Part shown: in pieces, positions 30,302-40,071 of the stretch
How the letters are laid out: the number at the start of each line of letters is the position of its first letter
Numbering within the stretch: position 1 is the stretch's first letter
NCBI GenBank assembly: GCA_016702705.1
Contig: JADJDM010000006.1
Span: 327,472 to 391,471, forward strand
DNA length: 64,000 nucleotides
Origin: Bacteroidota bacterium
Lineage (GTDB): Bacteria; Bacteroidota; Bacteroidia; B-17B0; Aurantibacillaceae
Reading direction: 5' to 3'
Program-made: the position numbers and the translations under genes
Notes under the pieces: generated by a model
Told to the model about the DNA's origin: nothing
Database searches by the model: none
What the model saw: only the letters and a program-made list of their open reading frames with translations

Positions 30302-33300
30302 ATGAAAAAAATTCTTTCACTAGCATTAGCTTTTTCGCTAATTAGTACTTTTAGCTTCTCTCAATCAACTTTTGGATTTGTAGAAAAATTTGGTTTTGAT
30401 GGGCAAAATGGGTCGGTAACCACAATGGCTTCATTTAAAGGAAAACTATATGCTGGTATGGGCGCTTTTTCTGCCCCTATTTTTAGCTCAACTAATGGTG
30501 ATCCAAATTCATTTTCAAATGTTTATGACCCTATGTTGCATCATAAAGTAAGTAATTTTTGCGTTACTACTGATGGCTTAGGTTATATTTATGCAGGATT
30601 AATAGGCGGAGCATCCATGCCGCAAAGACTAATTAATAATAATCAAGTACAAGCTACACCTGCATCCAAAGTAGTTAGAAGTATCGACGGTGTAACATGG
30701 GAAGATTATTATGAATTACCATTTGGATCAATGGATCAATTGGAAATCAGAGCCATTAATGTGTTTAATGGTACAGGAGCAATTGACTCTGTTTATATTG
30801 CTTACACAGATGATAATGGTTACAGTCACATTGTTAGAAACGCTATTGATGCAAATGACTTTGTTAACTCAGCAACATGGCAAGAGGTAGCTAACTTTAA
30901 TACACTTTTTGGAAGTACGTCTAATATAACTTCTAGTGTAGTTTATGCAGGTAAATTAATTTATTCAACATCTGACAACAGATTATTTGAAACTGCTGAT
31001 GGTATTAACTATACAGAGAACACTAATTTTTACAATTCAATGGGCGGTGGTTCGACTATGCTCAATAATTATACAACTAGCCTAGGTGTATTTGGAGGTA
31101 ATCTTTATCTCGGAACTTATAACGACAATAGTGCACAATTGTGGAAAACAAGTGATGGGTTAGTATTTGACTCGTTATTATCTATTCCCAATTTTTATAG
31201 AATAAAAAATTTAACTAATGCAGGTGGAAAACTATGGATGCTTGCAACAGATTTTAATTTATTTCAAGTTGGTTCATACGACGGTACGACCTATACCATT
31301 GAAAACAATAATGAATTTGGTTCTGTAGACATTGAAGCTGAGTATAACTCTGCAATAACTGAATTTGACAATCATCTTTATATTGGAGTTGAGCACAATG
31401 ATGGTGGTGGAAAACGATTAGCAAATAATCCAAAAACAAAAGGTGAAGTAAAACGCGTAACAAATAATCCAACTAAACAAATATTAGAAATGGGCAGTAA
31501 TGGTGGTCAAATATGGAGAAGCTGCCTTGTTGGTCCAATGCCTATTGTTTCAATTAATAATGGAGTAGATACCACAGTATGTGTTGGTGCTTCAGTTGTT
31601 TTAAATGCAAGTGCGGGTTTTAGTAATTACCTTTGGTTAGAAGACGAAACTACACAATCAATAATAACAAACACAACAGGATTTTACGCAGTTACAGTAA
31701 CGGATGCAAATGGCTGCAAAAACACAGCAGAATACACTATTTTAAACCCCAACATTATTAATGTTACGTTTAATGATTCAATTACAAACACAACGATATC
31801 TCCAATAATTGTTTGTGAAGGATTTACTACTCCAACATTACTTGCAAAAGCAGAAAGTGATTCTTTTGGTTTAAAACTAGGAAACCCCAATAAAGGTTTT
31901 GTAACTCCAGGCTCAACATCATTTGCTTCTCGTCAGTTAACCATTGAACTATGGATTAACCCTTCAACAACAAATAATGGGATGATTGTTACTGAATATG
32001 ATTTAGGAGGAAATTGGAATTTAGACAACCATGATGTAATTGAATATTATGGTGGAACTATTTATGTTGAGTTACCTGGAATGAGTGAAACAAACATTGG
32101 AAATGTTCCAATCAATCAATGGTCGCATGTTGTTTTACGTTTTGATGGTACAACATTAAATGGCTTTATTAATGGTGTGCCAGGTGGAAGCCCTATTACT
32201 GGTTCTTGGGCCTTACCAACAAGTGGAAGCGATGCATTTAAAGTTGGTCACACGTTCGCTAATGGAATTGGAAGTACTGGAACAATGGATGGTATTATTA
32301 AAGACCTTCGTATTTGGAACACTGCAAGAACTGATTCTGCAATACTTGCAGACATGAATAATTTACCTATTGGAGTTTATCCTAATTTAATTTATCATTA
32401 TCCACTTAACGAAGGATCTGGAAATGTTGCAAATGACATTAGTGGAAATGCAAATCACTCAGTTAACCTTACTGGTACTTTTGTTAGCCCGCAAGTGGTT
32501 ACTATTACACCTGCTGCTGGAGCTATTGATTTAGGAAATAATTACTTCCAATTTAATCCAAGTCAAACTACAACATACAATGCTTCATATACAAACTCTA
32601 CAGGATGTTTAGTAAACAGTGTTTTTACCGTTGAAGTTCCACAAGTTAATTTTACAGGAAGTTTACCTGCTATATGTGGTGGTTTAGATGCAAGTATTTA
32701 CATGGCAACTCCTGGCTCATACACTATTACACCAAGTGTTATTGATGCAAATCCATATTTCACTCCATCTCCGCAACCTACAATTCCTACTTGGTATTAT
32801 GTGAGTGGATTTTCATCAAATGCTGGTTGCGCAATTAGTGATTCCATTTTAATTAATGTAGGACCAACATTCTTATCAAATGTAGGAAATCCTTTACCAT
32901 TAACACCTTGTGAGGAATCAATTATTACTCTTGATGTTTTAGCTTCTGATGGTACTGCACCCTATACCTTCTATTGGCAATTAAGTGGCGCAACACCATT
33001 TGATACAACAAATGTAGATTCGTTATCCTATTTTGCAGGAAGCCTTAATTCATTTGTAACTGCAACAGGTATTGATGGTATTGGTTGTCCTTTAAGTCCT
33101 CCAGTTACATTTAATATTAACCCAATTGCTAGTTCAATATTAACTGGGCATGTTACAACTCCTCCTCCAACATCATTAAACATAGATAATGGATTTGTTT
33201 ACGTATTTAAACATCAACCTGGTAATGCAGGTTTTGACACAGTTGGTTTCACTCCACTAGATGCAAACGGAGAATATGCTTTTCCTAGCTTAAATGCAGG

Positions 33301-34123
33301 CGATTATTTAATTAAAGTTTTACCTGATGAAACTAGTTTTCCTTTATCTGTGCCAACTTATTACGGCAATGCATTTCAGTGGGATTCATCTTTAGTTTAC
33401 ACACATGGCTGTGCGCAAACGGATACTGCCAACATTCAAATTGTTGAAACGGATTTAATTTTTGGTACTGCAAGTGTTTCTGGATATATATTGGAAGATA
33501 CAATTTATGGAATAGATGGTGTAAATAGAAACTTGAACATTGGTCAACCAAATACACCATTTGTACCTGGAGGGCCATTAAAAGGAATTGATGTTAAACT
33601 CGGTAGAAACCCTGGTGGTGGAATTCAAGCAAGGGTTAGGACAGACAGTACAGGATACTACATATTTGATAGCATACCAGTAGGTGGATATAAAATTTAT
33701 GTTGATATTCCTAACTTACCGATGGATTCAACAAGGGAGTTACTAATTGCGGCAGAAGATTCAAGTATTCAAAACAACTATTTTGTCGACTCTGCAAAAA
33801 TTTATGTTAATGCTGATACTGTAAGTTTTGTTGGAATATACTCATCAGCCAAATCATACGAAAATAAATTTAGCATCTACCCTAATCCCGCAAAGGATGT
33901 ATTGTATATTAATTACGATTTAGAGAAAGAAGGCAAAGTTGGTTTTGAAATTACTAATTTATTTGGACAAGTAATTAAAACTGAGCCAATGCGTAAGCAT
34001 CCAGAAGGAAAGAACATTTTTATATTTAATATAAACCAACTTAACTTATCAGGTGGAGTTTATTTTATTAGTATTTTAAATGAGAACAAAAAATACACAC
34101 AGCGTGTGGTGGTTATTGAATAA
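30302..34123 (+). CDS. large multidomain T9SS surface protein
   Basis: 1273 residues. It has a signal peptide (MKKILSLALAFSLISTFSFSQ), a propeller-like N-terminal half with Kelch/Y-rich repeats, an Ig-like stretch (SVVLNASAGFSNYLWLEDE), a LamG module (LTIELWINPSTTNNGMIV ... WSHVVLRFDGTTLNGFING), SdrD/Cna-B-like beta modules (GGGIQARVRTDSTGYYIFDS) and a type A sorting domain (FSIYPNPAKDVLYINYD ... KYTQRVVVIE). It is probably cell-surface bound. About 300 C-terminal residues are closely similar to the end of the adhesin at 57274-63678, so the two are paralogues that share an anchor region. The frame is intact. Confidence 0.82.
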   Translation: MKKILSLALAFSLISTFSFSQSTFGFVEKFGFDGQNGSVTTMASFKGKLYAGMGAFSAPIFSSTNGDPNSFSNVYDPMLHHKVSNFCVTTDGLGYIYAGLIGGASMPQRLINNNQVQATPASKVVRSIDGVTWEDYYELPFGSMDQLEIRAINVFNGTGAIDSVYIAYTDDNGYSHIVRNAIDANDFVNSATWQEVANFNTLFGSTSNITSSVVYAGKLIYSTSDNRLFETADGINYTENTNFYNSMGGGSTMLNNYTTSLGVFGGNLYLGTYNDNSAQLWKTSDGLVFDSLLSIPNFYRIKNLTNAGGKLWMLATDFNLFQVGSYDGTTYTIENNNEFGSVDIEAEYNSAITEFDNHLYIGVEHNDGGGKRLANNPKTKGEVKRVTNNPTKQILEMGSNGGQIWRSCLVGPMPIVSINNGVDTTVCVGASVVLNASAGFSNYLWLEDETTQSIITNTTGFYAVTVTDANGCKNTAEYTILNPNIINVTFNDSITNTTISPIIVCEGFTTPTLLAKAESDSFGLKLGNPNKGFVTPGSTSFASRQLTIELWINPSTTNNGMIVTEYDLGGNWNLDNHDVIEYYGGTIYVELPGMSETNIGNVPINQWSHVVLRFDGTTLNGFINGVPGGSPITGSWALPTSGSDAFKVGHTFANGIGSTGTMDGIIKDLRIWNTARTDSAILADMNNLPIGVYPNLIYHYPLNEGSGNVANDISGNANHSVNLTGTFVSPQVVTITPAAGAIDLGNNYFQFNPSQTTTYNASYTNSTGCLVNSVFTVEVPQVNFTGSLPAICGGLDASIYMATPGSYTITPSVIDANPYFTPSPQPTIPTWYYVSGFSSNAGCAISDSILINVGPTFLSNVGNPLPLTPCEESIITLDVLASDGTAPYTFYWQLSGATPFDTTNVDSLSYFAGSLNSFVTATGIDGIGCPLSPPVTFNINPIASSILTGHVTTPPPTSLNIDNGFVYVFKHQPGNAGFDTVGFTPLDANGEYAFPSLNAGDYLIKVLPDETSFPLSVPTYYGNAFQWDSSLVYTHGCAQTDTANIQIVETDLIFGTASVSGYILEDTIYGIDGVNRNLNIGQPNTPFVPGGPLKGIDVKLGRNPGGGIQARVRTDSTGYYIFDSIPVGGYKIYVDIPNLPMDSTRELLIAAEDSSIQNNYFVDSAKIYVNADTVSFVGIYSSAKSYENKFSIYPNPAKDVLYINYDLEKEGKVGFEITNLFGQVIKTEPMRKHPEGKNIFIFNINQLNLSGGVYFISILNENKKYTQRVVVIE

Positions 34124-34147
34124 GCTTATTAATTTCATTATTACAAA

Positions 34148-34178
34148 CAGGCGACTCAAAAGGTCGCCTGTTTTTTTT
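34148..34178 (+). terminator. terminator after T9SS surface protein
   Basis: An 8-bp stem (CAGGCGAC with its complement), 7-base loop, then eight T's. Confidence 0.88.
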
Positions 34179-34237
34179 ATACCTTTTTCTAATTAAAATA
34201 AATTCATTTAGTATATTTACTCTATTAATAAAATTTC

Positions 34238-36340
34238 ATGATGAATAAATCTTTTATAACAATACTCCTTTTTATTATATGTCTAAACGGCATATCTCAA
34301 AGTGATTATATAGCTAATTACGATTTTAACTCGGCTAATGATGATTGGACAACTTATAACAGAGAAGATGTTGTAACTAAAACAGCTGATGGAAAATACA
34401 CCATTCAGTATAAAAAAGATGGTAGCTCTTGGTCGCACAACCGTGAATTTTATGTTAATCCTAATGCAGATTATGAAATTAATGTTGCGGTTGCACAAAC
34501 TGCAGGTAAAACAACAAAAGCGCATGGCTTTGTTTTTGCGCGTGAAGACAAAGATAATAGCTACGCATTTTGTATAGCTGCAAACGGAAATGTTACCATA
34601 CTAAAAACTGCAAACGGAAAGGTAGCCAACATCCTAGAGTGGACACTTTGTAGTGCCGTAAAGCCGAGTCCACAAACAAATGTATTATCAATTAAAAAAA
34701 CAGCTAACCGCTGGACTTTTTATGTAAACAATGTAGAAGTTCATACTATGGAAACTCAAAAAGCTTTTGGTTTTTATTATGGATATTATATAACTGGAGA
34801 AATAACTATTGAGTATGATTATTTTCAAATAAAGCAAAAAGCAAGGACAATTAATTTAATTGAGAACTCCGAATTATTTGGTGAGCGTGAAAATTTAGGC
34901 ACTAATGTAAACTCCAACTACACTGAAAAATCTCCTGTAATTACAGCTGATGAACAAACCATTTATTATGTACGTGATGAACATCCTGAAAACATTGGAG
35001 AAAAAAAGAATGATGATATATGGGTATCTTCTTTAAACGCAAGTTCTAATTCATGGAGTTTAGCAAAAAATGTTGGTTCTCCCTGGAACAGTAAAGGCAA
35101 TAATTATATTATTAGTATGAGTGCCGATAATACGGTTGCTTTATTAGGCAACAAATATGATTCAACTGGAAACACGGTTGGAAAAGGAGTTTCAATTAGT
35201 TACAAAACTGCAAGCGGCTGGACAAAGCCCAAAGAAATGAAAATTAAAAACTACTATAATTATAATATTTATTCAGAAAGCTGCCTTTCTCCCGAAGGAG
35301 ATGTGCTATTAGTAACATGTGAACGCGACCAAACATTTGGAGAAAAAGACATTTATTTTTGTACACTTTTAGCCGATAGTACTTGGTCGGAACCAAAAAA
35401 CATTGGAAACGTTGCTAATAGTTTTGCAGATGAAGTAGGTCCCTTTTTAGCTGCCGATGGTGTAACAATGTATTTCTCAAGTGCTGGGCACCCAGGTTAC
35501 GGGAAAAATGACATCTTCATGTCGCGCAGATTAGATGATACTTGGACTAAATGGAGTGAGCCAAAAAACCTTGGTCCTAAAGTAAATACAGCTAAATGGG
35601 ATGCTTATTACACAGTGCCTGCTTCTGGTAAAAATGCCTATTTGGTTTCTTCAACAACAGGAGCAAAAACAGATATCTATCGTATTAAACAACCTGAATC
35701 AGCTAAACCACTGCCACTCGTTTTAGTTAAAGGTATTGTGTATAATAGTGAAACTAAAAAAACAATGGCTGCCGAAATTACTTATAGCGAATTAGGTTCG
35801 GATAAAATTTTAGGTCATGCTAAATCTGACCCAACAACTGGTATGTTTAATTTATCCTTACCAAAAGGAAAAAAATATTCATTTAATGCAACACATCCTG
35901 GATTTGCATCGGTACATTATAACTACGATGCTACTGACTTAGGAGAATACAAAGAAGAAAAAATTGATTTGTATTTAACACCAATTAAAAAAGGTGTATC
36001 TATCGTAATGAACAACTTGTTTTTTACTGCAAATAAATTTGATTTACTTCCTACCTCCTATCCTGAATTAGATAAACTTTACAAATTACTTTTAGATAAT
36101 CCTACTGTAACAATTGAGATTGGAGGGCATACAAGTATTAATACTTCTGGTGAAAAATTCAACAAAGAATTATCTACTAACAGAGCTGCAGAAGTGAAAA
36201 ATTACATTATTAGTAAAGGTATTGATAAGAAAAGAATTACTTCAAAAGGATATGGTTACTCGAAACCAATTTACAAAACTAACGAAGAAGCAGAACAAGC
36301 GAAAAACAGAAGGGTTGAATTTACTATTTTAACAGAGTAA
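34238..36340 (+). CDS. OmpA-family protein with PD40 repeats
   Basis: 700 residues. A signal peptide (to about residue 20) is followed by a beta-sandwich (about 25-200), PD40/WD40-like repeats (KSPVITADEQTIYYV, DEVGPFLAADGVTMYFSS, KNDIFMSRRLDDTW), a carboxypeptidase-regulatory-like domain (about 500-580) and a C-terminal OmpA peptidoglycan-binding domain (NLFFTANKFDLLPTSYPELD, IEIGGHTSINTSGEKFN, NRRVEFTIL). It tethers the outer membrane or a surface complex to peptidoglycan. In Bacteroidota such proteins (PorE-like) often accompany T9SS. It lies 45 bp before the channel gene and is perhaps co-transcribed with it. Confidence 0.85.
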   Translation: MMNKSFITILLFIICLNGISQSDYIANYDFNSANDDWTTYNREDVVTKTADGKYTIQYKKDGSSWSHNREFYVNPNADYEINVAVAQTAGKTTKAHGFVFAREDKDNSYAFCIAANGNVTILKTANGKVANILEWTLCSAVKPSPQTNVLSIKKTANRWTFYVNNVEVHTMETQKAFGFYYGYYITGEITIEYDYFQIKQKARTINLIENSELFGERENLGTNVNSNYTEKSPVITADEQTIYYVRDEHPENIGEKKNDDIWVSSLNASSNSWSLAKNVGSPWNSKGNNYIISMSADNTVALLGNKYDSTGNTVGKGVSISYKTASGWTKPKEMKIKNYYNYNIYSESCLSPEGDVLLVTCERDQTFGEKDIYFCTLLADSTWSEPKNIGNVANSFADEVGPFLAADGVTMYFSSAGHPGYGKNDIFMSRRLDDTWTKWSEPKNLGPKVNTAKWDAYYTVPASGKNAYLVSSTTGAKTDIYRIKQPESAKPLPLVLVKGIVYNSETKKTMAAEITYSELGSDKILGHAKSDPTTGMFNLSLPKGKKYSFNATHPGFASVHYNYDATDLGEYKEEKIDLYLTPIKKGVSIVMNNLFFTANKFDLLPTSYPELDKLYKLLLDNPTVTIEIGGHTSINTSGEKFNKELSTNRAAEVKNYIISKGIDKKRITSKGYGYSKPIYKTNEEAEQAKNRRVEFTILTE

Positions 36341-36384
36341 TAAATTTAACCATAGATTCAAATAAAATTATTTAATCAAATAGC

Positions 36385-38295
36385 ATGAAATCAACGGGGC
36401 AAGGAAGTATAATCGGGAATAAGAAATCAGAAGAAAAGTCAGAAGTTTCTTTTAAACGAAAAGTTAAATATTATTTAAATAGCGCACTTTCTAAAACGCC
36501 TTATTTTGTTTTATTCCTAATAATTACTGCATTTATCTTAGGCTTGTTAATGGCTATCATTCAATATTATGTTGATGCCAATGCAGAAGTTACCTTTTTT
36601 GATAAATGGTGGGATAGCGTAACCAAAATTTTAGGTTTAGGTAGTGGCGCTACTTGGACAAAAAGATTAATTGCCTTTATGTTTTGGGCCTTTGGCATTG
36701 CCATTTCTGGTACGGTGATTGGTTTTATTGCAACAGGAATTAAAGGTCTTGTAGAAAAACTAAAAAAAGGAAAGAGTCCAATCATTTCAAAAAACCACAT
36801 TTTAATTATTGGTTGGTCGGATAGCATTTTTGCCATCTTAAAAGAACTATCTATTGCAAATGAAAATGTAAAAAACACAACTGTTGTTATTTTCTCTTCA
36901 TTGAAAAACGAAAAAATGGAAGATGAAATTGCAGCCAAAATTAACTCGAAATTAAATTTAAAAATAATAACACGCAGTGGAGATAGCTCAAACCCAATTG
37001 AATTAGAAATTGTAAATCCTAAAGAGGCTAAAACTATTTTAGTCTTAAGTCAAGATAACATCAGCGACTCTCAAGTTATCATTTCTATACTAGCTTTAGC
37101 ATCCTTAGTTAAAAACAATACCATTCCAATAATTGCGCAAATAAACGATGCTATTCACATTAAAAATTTAGAGAGTTTAAAAAACATTAATGTTGTTCCT
37201 GTGCTTTCTAAAAACATTATTACTAACGTTACTGCACAAACCTTAAGACAAAAAGGAATTGGCGCTATTATTTTAGATTTGCTCGATTTTGATGGAGATG
37301 AAATCTATTTTGCTGAAATACCTGAACTAATTAATAAGCCTTATTCAGAAGCGCTCCTAGCTTTTGAAAAATCCTCTTCTATTGGTATTGTTAACGAAGA
37401 AGGCGTTTCTTGCTTAAATCCAGCTAATGAAACAATAATTAAAAAAGGTGATAAGCTTATTTTAATTTCGGAAGATGATAGTACAATTTTTTATAAGCCG
37501 CAAATTGCTTCGCAAAACGACAATTTTAACTTCCCCACTAGTAAAAAATCAATTTCTGAAAAACACATTTTATTTATTGGTTGGTCGGAAATGGGCGTAG
37601 AAATTTTGAACACATTAAGTACATTTTTATCTTCGAGTTCTGATGTTACTGTTCTATACCTACCAAAATTTGTTGAACCAAGCCAATTAGAAAAAACTAA
37701 TTTTAATAATATAAATGTTCAATTCAAAGAAATTAATATGCATGAGTTTGATTTAGAGAAATTCATTGCAAGTGGTAATTTTGAAGAGATAATGGTATTG
37801 GGTTATACACATGAAATAAGCATTCCAGATGCTGACGTGTTAACGCTTATGGAAATGTTAAAGCTTGACAGCATTAAACATACTAATACAAACATTAAAT
37901 ATAGAGTTCTTGCGCAAATTTATGATTCGAGAAAAGCTAAACTTGCAAGCGCTACAGAAACAGAGGAATTAATTATTAGTGATAATTTATCGGCTATCTT
38001 AATTGCTCAATTAACTGAAAACCCTGCATTAAATCCAATCTTCAATGATATTTTTGATGCAGATGGAGCGGCAATAAATATTTATCCAATCGAAAATTAC
38101 GCGGAGCTTGGCAAAGAAATTAAGTATGTAGATATTGTAAACATTGGAATCAAATACAAAGAATCGGTTATTGGAGTAAGAATAGACAACTTAGAAGTGA
38201 ATGATCATACAGAAGGTGTTTATTTAAATCCAAGTAAAAACAAAACTTTTAAGCCTAAAAAAGGTGATCAGGTTATTGTGATAAGTATGGCTTAG
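36385..38295 (+). CDS. CASTOR/POLLUX-like ion channel with RCK/TrkA-N domains
   Basis: 636 residues. Two membrane segments (about residues 36-60 and 91-120) flank a short pore-like loop (WWDSVTKILGLGSGATW). Two Rossmann/RCK-like domains follow (HILIIGWSDSIFAILKEL; HILFIGWSEMGVEILNTL), each with a TrkA_C-like tail. This matches the CASTOR/POLLUX/DMI1 family, which passes K+ or other cations and is gated by ligands bound to the RCK domains. The ion specificity here is unknown. Confidence 0.8.
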   Translation: MKSTGQGSIIGNKKSEEKSEVSFKRKVKYYLNSALSKTPYFVLFLIITAFILGLLMAIIQYYVDANAEVTFFDKWWDSVTKILGLGSGATWTKRLIAFMFWAFGIAISGTVIGFIATGIKGLVEKLKKGKSPIISKNHILIIGWSDSIFAILKELSIANENVKNTTVVIFSSLKNEKMEDEIAAKINSKLNLKIITRSGDSSNPIELEIVNPKEAKTILVLSQDNISDSQVIISILALASLVKNNTIPIIAQINDAIHIKNLESLKNINVVPVLSKNIITNVTAQTLRQKGIGAIILDLLDFDGDEIYFAEIPELINKPYSEALLAFEKSSSIGIVNEEGVSCLNPANETIIKKGDKLILISEDDSTIFYKPQIASQNDNFNFPTSKKSISEKHILFIGWSEMGVEILNTLSTFLSSSSDVTVLYLPKFVEPSQLEKTNFNNINVQFKEINMHEFDLEKFIASGNFEEIMVLGYTHEISIPDADVLTLMEMLKLDSIKHTNTNIKYRVLAQIYDSRKAKLASATETEELIISDNLSAILIAQLTENPALNPIFNDIFDADGAAINIYPIENYAELGKEIKYVDIVNIGIKYKESVIGVRIDNLEVNDHTEGVYLNPSKNKTFKPKKGDQVIVISMA

Positions 38296-38317
38296 TTAAT
38301 AAACAGGAAGATAGTAC

Positions 38318-38794
38318 TTAGAGTCTTTCGTATAACTTTAAATTCGAAAGCTCTGCAATTTTCTCCGATGCTAACTCACCTTCTTTGCTAAAACTCCAAA
38401 CAAAGAGTGATTTTATATTATGATTCATTTTAATTTGCTCAATCGCATTAACCGCTAATTCCTTAGCTATTCCTTTCCTTCTGCACTCTTCTAACACTAA
38501 AGCAGAACAGAGATAAACTGTTTCAAAATGTTTTTCATTTTGGGTTAAAACAAAAAGCTGTTTCTCTGTTATTTCCTTTGCGAGAAAGCGACACATGAGC
38601 TCATTAGTCGTTGGTATAACTAATACCCAGGCAACAGGTCCTTCACCCAAATCTTGCTCAGAAACTGTTGCAGAGTGAATTGCAATTAATTGTTCAATTA
38701 CCTCTTCATTTACATCCAATTGCTCGGGATCATTTTTCACAGAGAACACATCCTCTGCTAATTGCATCATTCGTTCGAAATTGGATTGGGGCAT
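38318..38794 (-). CDS. GNAT-fold acetyltransferase-like protein
   Basis: 158 residues. The pattern VYLCSALVLEECRRKGIAKELAVNAIEQI matches the acetyl-CoA pyrophosphate-binding loop of GNAT acetyltransferases (R-x-x-G-I/L-A form). The substrate is unknown. It is convergent with the channel gene and divergent from the MBL-fold gene. Confidence 0.6.
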   Translation of the reverse strand: MPQSNFERMMQLAEDVFSVKNDPEQLDVNEEVIEQLIAIHSATVSEQDLGEGPVAWVLVIPTTNELMCRFLAKEITEKQLFVLTQNEKHFETVYLCSALVLEECRRKGIAKELAVNAIEQIKMNHNIKSLFVWSFSKEGELASEKIAELSNLKLYERL

Positions 38795-38890
38795 GTTTAA
38801 TTTATTTACAATTATACTGTTTGAACAATTTACAAAATCTCTTAAAAGTATATAAAATAATTAAAGCGATAGCATAAACAAGTATCTTCG

Positions 38891-40021
38891 ATGCACTATT
38901 TAACTTCCGACATGTTTATATTTTTAGCCATACTAGCATCTATTCTTTTTTCGTTTATCATCATTGTATTTGCATTTATGCAACAAGAAAAATTTGGTAA
39001 AAAACCAAGTGGTGAACGTTTAGAGAGAATAAAAAAATCACCTAATTTCAAAAACGGGGCATTTCAAAATGTAAGCCATACACCAAGTTTTACTGAAGGC
39101 ACAACTTATTGGTCGGTTTTAAAACAATTCATGTTTGAAAAGAATGAACGGAAACAACCTTTAAATGAAATCCCATCTCACAAAACAGATTTATTAAATT
39201 TAGATAGGAGTCATGATGCTTTAGTTTGGTTCGGTCACTCTTCTTATTTTATGCAAATAGATGGGAAACGGATTTTAGTTGACCCTGTACTGAGTGGCTC
39301 AGCTTCTCCCCTATCCATAGGGACAAAAGCTTTTAAGGGAGCAAACAATTATACAACCGAAGACATTCCCGAAATTGATTTCCTATTTATAACACATGAC
39401 CATTGGGATCACTTAGATTATGACACCATAAAAAAAATAAAACCAAAAGTTAAACAAATTATAACTGGGCTTGGAACAGGTGAACACCTTGAGCATTGGG
39501 GCTACGATAAAAACATCATTACTGAAGCTGATTGGAACGAACAAATTGAATTAGGAAATAACTTCATTGTAAACACTGTTACAGCAAGGCATTTCTCTGG
39601 AAGAGGATTTACCCGCAATAAAGCAATTTGGATTTCATTTGTTTTGCAAACACCAAGTATGAAAATATTTATTGGTGGTGATAGCGGTTACGATAAACAC
39701 TTTAAAGAAACAGGAGAAAAACATGGCCCATTTGATTTAGCCATTCTTGAAAACGGGCAATACAATGCTAAATGGCGTTACATACACATGCTACCAACTG
39801 AAATTCATACTGCTATTAAGGAGTTAAATGTTAAACGCGTTATTCCAGTTCACTCAGCTAAATTCGCCCTATCCAATCATGATTGGGATGAACCACTTAA
39901 GCTAATTACCAAACACAACGAAGAAGAAAAACTAAACATTATAACACCAATGATTGGACAGCATGTTGATTTGAAAAACACAAATCAAGTGTTTGAGAAG
40001 TGGTGGAATGCGGTTAAATAA
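38891..40021 (+). CDS. MBL-fold metallo-hydrolase (NAPE-PLD/UlaG-like)
   Basis: 376 residues with an N-terminal membrane anchor (FIFLAILASILFSFIIIVFAFM). The beta-lactamase fold follows: ALVWFGHSSYFMQIDGKRILVDPV, the zinc motif HDHWDH (H169-H174), a second histidine in VTARHFSGRG, GGDSGYD and the late histidine in VIPVHSAKF. This order is that of the N-acyl-phosphatidylethanolamine phospholipase D-like branch, so it may cut a phospholipid head group; this is inferred from family only. Confidence 0.8.
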   Translation: MHYLTSDMFIFLAILASILFSFIIIVFAFMQQEKFGKKPSGERLERIKKSPNFKNGAFQNVSHTPSFTEGTTYWSVLKQFMFEKNERKQPLNEIPSHKTDLLNLDRSHDALVWFGHSSYFMQIDGKRILVDPVLSGSASPLSIGTKAFKGANNYTTEDIPEIDFLFITHDHWDHLDYDTIKKIKPKVKQIITGLGTGEHLEHWGYDKNIITEADWNEQIELGNNFIVNTVTARHFSGRGFTRNKAIWISFVLQTPSMKIFIGGDSGYDKHFKETGEKHGPFDLAILENGQYNAKWRYIHMLPTEIHTAIKELNVKRVIPVHSAKFALSNHDWDEPLKLITKHNEEEKLNIITPMIGQHVDLKNTNQVFEKWWNAVK

Positions 40022-40071
40022 AATAGCCACGATTTCTCTGTGGCTATTTCTTAAAACAATTATTGAACGAA